A stretch of 64,000 nucleotides of DNA from assembly GCF_011516825.1 (NCBI RefSeq), contig NZ_WOTA01000007.1, positions 62,001 through 126,000 of the forward strand. The letters run 5' to 3'. A program made the position numbers and the translations under genes. Positions 57,883 through 64,000 of the stretch are shown one piece after another. The DNA comes from Acetobacter oeni. GTDB taxonomy: Bacteria > Pseudomonadota > Alphaproteobacteria > Acetobacterales > Acetobacteraceae. The notes beneath the pieces are model-generated. The model saw nothing but the letters and a program-made list of their open reading frames with translations, did not search any database and was not told the DNA's origin. Position 1 is the stretch's first letter. Every line of letters begins with the position of its first letter.

Positions 57883-59805
57883 TCAGCCGGCGTCAGCCAC
57901 CGTCTGCCCCGGCTGCGTCCGATGATTGACCGGATCGCGCAGCAGCGTGTCCGTCATGATGTCGCGCGCCAGAGGCGCCGCCACATCCGCGCCGGCATTG
58001 CCATGCTCGATCACCAGCGAAACCGCATAGCGCGGCGCGTCATACGGCGCAAAACAGATAAACAGAGCATGCGGCCGGTATTCCCACGGCAGAGAAGCGG
58101 AGTTGAAGTGCCCGCTCTCACGCATCGCCCGCGACACACGCCGCACCTGCGCCGATCCCGTCTTGCCCGCCATCTCAACACCGGGAATGGTCAGCCGCGC
58201 TTTCGGCGCCGTCCCGTGCGGCTCGTTGACAACCGCAAACATGCCCTCGCGAATCGCCTGAAAATATTTCGGGTCCATCGGCAGTTCCGGCCAGTGCTGA
58301 GGATCAATCTGCCCGCCAATATCCCCGTTCAGCGCCCGCACCAGATGCGGCCCCACCGCCCGGCCCGTGGCAATACGGGAGGCATAGGTCGCAAGCTGCA
58401 ACGGCGTCACCTGCACAAAACCCTGCCCGATGCCGCTGACAACCGTGTCACCGCCATTCCAGTGATGTTTGTGTTTCTGCCGCCATTCCGGTGTCGGAAT
58501 CAGCCCCGGACGCTGCTGCGGCAGCTCGATCCCCAGCTCGGTGCCCAGTCCCAGCGCATGAGACGTCCCGGCAATCGGGTCCATCCCGATCCGGTGCGCC
58601 ACCTCATAGAAATAGACGTCGCACGAATATTTCAGAGCCAGATGCAGATCGACAGACCCGTGCCCGTGCTTCGCCCAGCAATGGAACCGCGCCCCGCCCA
58701 TGTCAAAATGACCGGGACAGAAAAACCTGTCCGTCGGCGTGATCGCCCCGCTGCTCAGCGCCGCCATCGCCACCGCCGGCTTGAACGTCGAGCCCGGCGG
58801 ATAAACACCCGCCACCGTCTTGTCGATCAGCGGCGTCCGCTGGTCGTTCGTCCATTCCGCCCATTGCGCCCGGCTCACGCCACTGTCGAACAGAGACGGA
58901 TCGAAAGACGGCGTGCTGCACATCGCCAGCACCTCGCCGTTGCGGCAGTCCATCACCACCGCCGAGGCCGCCATGTCCCCGATCCGGTTCTGAATCGTCT
59001 GCTGCAAACCAACATCGATCGTCAGCGCAACCTCGTCGCCCGGCGTGCCCTCCTGCCGGTCCAGCTCCGCCATCACGCGCCCGACCGCGTTCACCTCCAT
59101 CTCCACGGACCCGGCCTGTCCGCGCAGCAGAGTGTCCTGACTCTGCTCGATCCCCGCCCGTCCGATCCGCATTCCCGGCAGCGCCAGCAGCGCGGACTTC
59201 GCCACATCCTGCTCGTTCGAAGGCGCCACATACCCCACCGAATGCGCCAGCAAAGGCCCGAACGGATAAGACCGCGTCGTCCCCACATCGATCAGCACGC
59301 CGGGCAGGGCAGGAGCGTTCAGCTCGATCCGCGCCATCTCATCCCAGGACAGGAACTCGCGCAGCATCACCGGAACAAATTTCCGCTTATGACGGATCTC
59401 GCGCCCCAGCCGCGACCTGTCCCGCTCGTCCAGCGGCACAATCGCCGAAAACCGCTCGATCGTGTTCTGCACGTCCGTCGTCTCTTCCGGCAGCAGCAGG
59501 GCACGCCAGTTGGTCCGGTTCGCCGCCACCACAACGCCAAACCGGTCAACAATCAGCCCGCGCGGCGGCGCCAGAAGCCGCTTGCTCGTCCGGTTCCGGT
59601 CCGCCAGCTTCGCAAAATGATCGCCATTGCTGATCTGAAGATCATAGAGCCGCCGCCCCAGTGTCCCCAGCGCCGCCGTCTGCGCCGCCATCAGAAGCAA
59701 AGCCCGCCGCGTAAAAACACCACGTCCAGGATCTTTCTGCTCCTTCTCCGGCATCAGCCGTTTCAGTCTCTCTTTTTTACGCCGGAACAGCATCAGCCGC
59801 ACCAC
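57883..59805 (-). CDS. mrdA: penicillin-binding protein 2 (elongation transpeptidase), 640 aa
   Basis: The class B PBP of the elongasome. A membrane anchor (about 30-50, FTRRALLLMAAQTAALGTLG) is followed by the pedestal (APPRGLIVDRFGVVVAANRTNW) and the transpeptidase domain: active Ser in YPPGSTFKPAVAMAAL (SxxK), SCD in LKYSCDVYFYEVAHRIG (SxN-type) and KTG in MAGKTGSAQV. The length matches E. coli PBP2 (MrdA). The start is GTG 59805 or ATG 59793; the latter has GGGTGG upstream. It sits 22 nt after mreD and 59 nt before rodA. Confidence 0.96.
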   Translation of the reverse strand: MVRLMLFRRKKERLKRLMPEKEQKDPGRGVFTRRALLLMAAQTAALGTLGRRLYDLQISNGDHFAKLADRNRTSKRLLAPPRGLIVDRFGVVVAANRTNWRALLLPEETTDVQNTIERFSAIVPLDERDRSRLGREIRHKRKFVPVMLREFLSWDEMARIELNAPALPGVLIDVGTTRSYPFGPLLAHSVGYVAPSNEQDVAKSALLALPGMRIGRAGIEQSQDTLLRGQAGSVEMEVNAVGRVMAELDRQEGTPGDEVALTIDVGLQQTIQNRIGDMAASAVVMDCRNGEVLAMCSTPSFDPSLFDSGVSRAQWAEWTNDQRTPLIDKTVAGVYPPGSTFKPAVAMAALSSGAITPTDRFFCPGHFDMGGARFHCWAKHGHGSVDLHLALKYSCDVYFYEVAHRIGMDPIAGTSHALGLGTELGIELPQQRPGLIPTPEWRQKHKHHWNGGDTVVSGIGQGFVQVTPLQLATYASRIATGRAVGPHLVRALNGDIGGQIDPQHWPELPMDPKYFQAIREGMFAVVNEPHGTAPKARLTIPGVEMAGKTGSAQVRRVSRAMRESGHFNSASLPWEYRPHALFICFAPYDAPRYAVSLVIEHGNAGADVAAPLARDIMTDTLLRDPVNHRTQPGQTVADAG

Positions 59806-59827
59806 CCGGACAGCATCAGCAGGCGCC

Positions 59828-60394
59828 TCATGACTGCGGCTCCGGATTGGAAATCCGCCGATGCAGCCACATGCCGGTAAAAGCCGTCAGCGGATAAATC
59901 CCGATCGCAAGCAAAACCTCGAACAACGCCGGCGCCGTCGGCATCGCATTCAGCGATAACATCGAAATCATCGCCCACAGAAGCCAGCACGCAGCAGCAG
60001 CAAGCACCGAAAACACCACCCAGATCGCCAGAAAACTCAGCCCCATCAGCCCGAACCGCGTATGCACCGCTATGCCATGTAAAAGCAGCAGCACAAATGC
60101 ATCGACCCCCGGCGGCGCAAACCCGATCAGATCCATCAGCAGCCCGAGCAGAAACACCACAGGAGCGGACATCGAGGCCGGACGCCAGACAGACCAGAAA
60201 AACACCGTCGACATCACCAGCCCCGGCAACAGCGCCGCCGCCCCGGGAATCCCGGTGGGCGCCGCCAGGATAACGATAATCAGCGCCGTCGCCCCGCCCG
60301 GCATCAGTCGCCGCGCCAGCCTGTCCAGTCGCTGCGCCAGCGCCGGCCCGGAAGACTGGTCCGAATGCCAGTGAGAATAAGGATCGACTGACAT
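59828..60394 (-). CDS. mreD: rod shape-determining protein MreD, 188 aa
   Basis: A small inner-membrane protein of the elongasome with about 5 hydrophobic segments (for example ALIIVILAAPTGIPGAAALLPG and PVVFLLGLLMDLIGFAPPGVDAF). GLLMDLIGFAPPG is the conserved MreD core. The family is poorly conserved, so position between mreC and mrdA carries much of the evidence. Gaps to both neighbours are short (12 and 22 nt). Confidence 0.9.
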   Translation of the reverse strand: MSVDPYSHWHSDQSSGPALAQRLDRLARRLMPGGATALIIVILAAPTGIPGAAALLPGLVMSTVFFWSVWRPASMSAPVVFLLGLLMDLIGFAPPGVDAFVLLLLHGIAVHTRFGLMGLSFLAIWVVFSVLAAAACWLLWAMISMLSLNAMPTAPALFEVLLAIGIYPLTAFTGMWLHRRISNPEPQS

Positions 60395-60406
60395 CAGAAC
60401 AGTCTT

Positions 60407-61531
60407 TCACCCATTCCCCGGAACCGGCGGACGCGCAGCGGGAACCCCGGTTCCGCCGCCATCATCCGGCTCGCCACCGGCAGGAGAAGATGTCCCGTCC
60501 TCATCGGACCCGCCACCGGCCTCCGGCGCACCGGACCTGTTGCCGTCGCCGGTCGCACCAGGGCCGCCTCCACCCGTTCCGGATAATGCCCGCCCGCTGA
60601 GTCCTTCCACAACACCGCCAAGCGTCATCCCTTCCATCGGATTGTCACGTCCGGGCACAGCGCCGGACTGACGAAGCGGCGCCACGGGAACCCGCCCCGG
60701 CGCATCGGGCGAGTCAATCGTCCCGGAGTCGAAATCAAACACCCGCAGAATCGACAGATGATCCAGCCGCGCATAAGGCGCCACAACCGGGGTCGATGCC
60801 CGGATGTAATGAACCGTTCCCACCGGAAGTCCCGCCGGAAGAAGCTCGGCCTGCCCGGATGTCACCACGCGCTCGCCCTCAATCGGATGATTGTCCTGCG
60901 CATAATACATCAGACGCGGCATGGGGGAATTGTCACCCGCCATAATCGCCGTGCCATGGCTCGTCTCAAGCGTGACTGGAATCCGGCTCGCCACATCGTC
61001 AATCAGCAGAATGCGCGCCGAATGAACGCCGGTCTCCGTCACGCGCCCCGCAAACCCGCTTGCCGCCAGCGCCACATTTCCCACACGCACCCCGCTCTGA
61101 GGCCCCGCCCCGATCAGAACGGCATGCGAATACAGCCCGCCGGCATCGCCAACAACCCGCCCCGTGACAAAAGACGGAACCGGATCAGGCATCCAGTGCA
61201 GATTGGTCTTCAGAGTCTGGTTTTCTTCCGTCAGGGACACCGCAACATCATACCAGCCACGTAATGTCTCATTTTCAGCCCGAAGCCGCGCGTTCTCCTG
61301 CGCCAGATGACCGATTCCCCGCAATTCCGACAGCGCCGCGGACAGTTGCTCGCCCGGCTCCGCGATCACCGCCCAGACCGGTGACAGCACATCCGCAACA
61401 GCCATCCGCGCCGTATTCGTCAGCCGCTGATTGGCCCAGCCCAGCAACATGATGGCTATCGAGAGCAGAAGCATGGCCGGCAGCCATACACGCTCAAGCG
61501 CCTGCCGGATCTGAATGGAAACAGGAATCAC
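60407..61531 (-). CDS. mreC: rod shape-determining protein MreC, 374 aa
   Basis: A bitopic periplasmic scaffold protein of the elongasome. It has a membrane helix (about 17-33, LPAMLLLSIAIMLLGWA), a coiled coil (about 66-103, LSELRGIGHLAQENARLRAENETLRGWY) and the MreC beta domain (FVTGRVVGDAGGLYSHAVLIGAGPQSGVRVGNVAL, GFAGRVTETGVHSARILLIDD). The last about 80 residues are a Gly/Pro/Asp-rich disordered tail longer than in many MreC proteins. It is the first gene of the mreC-mreD-mrdA-rodA set, with 295 nt between it and mreB. Confidence 0.95.
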   Translation of the reverse strand: MIPVSIQIRQALERVWLPAMLLLSIAIMLLGWANQRLTNTARMAVADVLSPVWAVIAEPGEQLSAALSELRGIGHLAQENARLRAENETLRGWYDVAVSLTEENQTLKTNLHWMPDPVPSFVTGRVVGDAGGLYSHAVLIGAGPQSGVRVGNVALAASGFAGRVTETGVHSARILLIDDVASRIPVTLETSHGTAIMAGDNSPMPRLMYYAQDNHPIEGERVVTSGQAELLPAGLPVGTVHYIRASTPVVAPYARLDHLSILRVFDFDSGTIDSPDAPGRVPVAPLRQSGAVPGRDNPMEGMTLGGVVEGLSGRALSGTGGGGPGATGDGNRSGAPEAGGGSDEDGTSSPAGGEPDDGGGTGVPAARPPVPGNG

Positions 61532-61826
61532 GCGGCAAAACCCCGGCGGATCACACAGGTAAAAGCCGCCGGTTCGTAAGAAAACAGAGACCCGCGCGTA
61601 AAATGAATGAGCCCCGCGCCGGAACCGGTAGCAGCCCCGGCCACCTGTTTCATTCCGGGGGCCTGGCCCATCCGCATGGAATCATCCTTAAACCGGGAGA
61701 GTCCGCATGACGCCGGAGCTCCCGTTACCCCGACTCACGTTGCCCTCAGACTCTGGTGTAAAGTTTTCAGGCGGAAAGTAGCTGTATACTGCCAAAGGAT
61801 TTCAGAGAATGCATTGATATTTTTCG
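61532..61826. other. 295-nt mreB-mreC gap
   Basis: No gene and no clear terminator hairpin were found. AT-rich sequence next to the mreB stop and a central stretch around 61760-61800 (TGTAAAGTTTTC, TGTATACTG) could hold a promoter for mreC. Confidence 0.35.
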
Positions 61827-63380
<1,554 letters not shown>

Positions 63381-63686
63381 ATGACGTCAGACGTACCCAG
63401 AACTTCCACCCGGTCTCTTCGCTCTGTCCGACACGCCCTTCTGGCCGCGGGTCTGCTCTCGACCTCATTACTCTCCGGCTGCGGTGATCCTTACAATCCC
63501 GGACACCGCGCCGGCAGCGGCGCCCTGATCGGCGCGGGCGGCGGTGCCGCGATCGGCGCCATCGCGGGCGGAGGTGGCGGCGCTGCCATCGGCGCCCTGG
63601 CAGGCGGCGCAACCGGAGCCGCCGTCGGCGCCGCGACCACGCCCAGCCGGCCCGCAAGCCGGGGCAGTTACAATAACGGCTACTGA
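63381..63686 (+). CDS. glycine-zipper lipoprotein, 101 aa
   Basis: A basic N-terminus and hydrophobic core end in the lipobox SLLSGCGDPYN, giving a lipoprotein. The mature part is dominated by a glycine zipper: ALIGAGGGAAIGAIAGGGGG then AAIGALAGGATGAAVGAA, two helices with G/A every fourth residue, as in OsmB/YMGG-type outer-membrane lipoproteins. These pack in membranes and often belong to envelope-stress responses. The function is unknown. A TGATGCG/CGCATCA hairpin overlaps its stop codon. Confidence 0.8.
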   Translation: MTSDVPRTSTRSLRSVRHALLAAGLLSTSLLSGCGDPYNPGHRAGSGALIGAGGGAAIGAIAGGGGGAAIGALAGGATGAAVGAATTPSRPASRGSYNNGY

Positions 63687-63704
63687 TGCGCCGGAGCCGC
63701 ATCA
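63684..63704 (+). terminator. hairpin overlapping the glycine-zipper stop codon
   Basis: TGATGCG (63684-63690, containing the stop TGA) and CGCATCA (63698-63704) form a 7-bp stem with a 7-nt loop. There is no T-run, so terminator function is tentative. Confidence 0.4.
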
Positions 63705-63959
63705 CCCCATAAGCACTCTGTTACCGAAGCGGACATGATTCCGCCACGACACCGTGGTCTCACTCTCGTCTGCGCCTGCCCTCCCGAGCAGGCGCCCGGG
63801 TGACAGTTTATAAGACCGTGTTTACCCGGACAGAAGAAAATGCTTTCAGATTTTAAGCTGTCGTGTGAATCAGCGGCACAACTCCGCGATCCACGCACCG
63901 GATATGAAACCAGACCGGTTCCGTTCCCGGATGACGACAGACCAGATACGGTGATCCTG

Positions 63960-64000
63960 ATGAAGACTTCGCCTCGCCTTGTTCCCGCCGTCGCAGCCCT
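63960..64000 (+). CDS. start of a possible exported protein (partial)
   Basis: ATG at 63960 opens a frame reading MKTSPRLVPAVAA, a typical signal-peptide start (basic n-region, then hydrophobic), cut by the window edge. GGTGATC lies about 8 nt upstream. Too short to assign. Confidence 0.35.
   Translation, partial: MKTSPRLVPAVAA

Noticed and set aside
57823-59880. 685-codon open frame antisense to mrdA
   Set aside because: Arg/His/Pro-rich shadow of PBP2; no ribosome site or recognisable fold.

Overview
The window is a chromosomal stretch from a GC-rich alphaproteobacterium, most likely an acetic acid bacterium (Acetobacteraceae). The evidence is a complete minus-strand division/cell-wall (dcw) cluster continuing into lpxC-bamD-recN-ligA, a meso-DAP type MurE, a pyruvate phosphate dikinase with its DUF299 regulator, a large NAD-malic enzyme, and an intergenic repeat of a kind I associate with acetic acid bacteria. 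Genus is inference. No tRNA, rRNA, insertion sequence, prophage or CRISPR array was found.

Layout. 1-5.5 kb: accessory genes (tail of an unknown gene, a Wzx-like flippase, an orphan protein, a Tat-exported alpha/beta hydrolase, a DUF3047-like protein, an ABM-domain protein). 5.6-16.9 kb: metabolism and translation (NAD-malic enzyme, trmJ, cysS, a secreted protein, alkB, class II DAHP synthase, nicotinate phosphoribosyltransferase, a Crp/Fnr regulator, gltX). 17.2-19.6 kb: an acyltransferase, a predicted membrane-anchored HTH protein and a lipoprotein. 19.7-24.6 kb: the PPDK regulator and ppdK, separated by an AT-rich methyltransferase gene and a REP-like element. 25-51.6 kb: ligA, recN, bamD, lpxC and then the dcw cluster, transcribed right to left as mraZ-rsmH-ftsL-ftsI-murE-murF-mraY-murD-ftsW-murG-murC-murB-ddl-ftsQ-ftsA-ftsZ. 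52.0-52.4 kb: RNase P RNA. 52.5-56.6 kb: small stress, lipoprotein and hydrolase genes. 56.6-62.9 kb: the rod-shape block mreB, mreC-mreD-mrdA-rodA. 63.4-64 kb: a glycine-zipper lipoprotein and the start of another exported protein.

How the genes work together. Nearly the whole membrane and cytoplasmic peptidoglycan precursor pathway (MurB to MurG, Ddl, MraY), both SEDS/PBP synthase pairs (FtsW/FtsI for the septum, RodA/PBP2 for the side wall) and the two actin/tubulin scaffolds (FtsA/FtsZ, MreB) lie in one 37-kb span. The dcw genes are chained by 1- or 4-nt start/stop overlaps, which suggests translational coupling. Malic enzyme plus PPDK and its bifunctional kinase/phosphorylase could make PEP from malate or pyruvate.

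Most unusual signals: (i) an AT-rich control region ahead of mraZ with three TGGGA repeats at an exact 10-bp period (MraZ operator) and, further upstream, GTTC-N7-GTTC repeats of the alphaproteobacterial LexA type; (ii) a sharp drop in GC in the 3' part of cysS; (iii) a low-GC methyltransferase gene inserted between ppdK and its regulator; (iv) an FtsL about three times the usual length.
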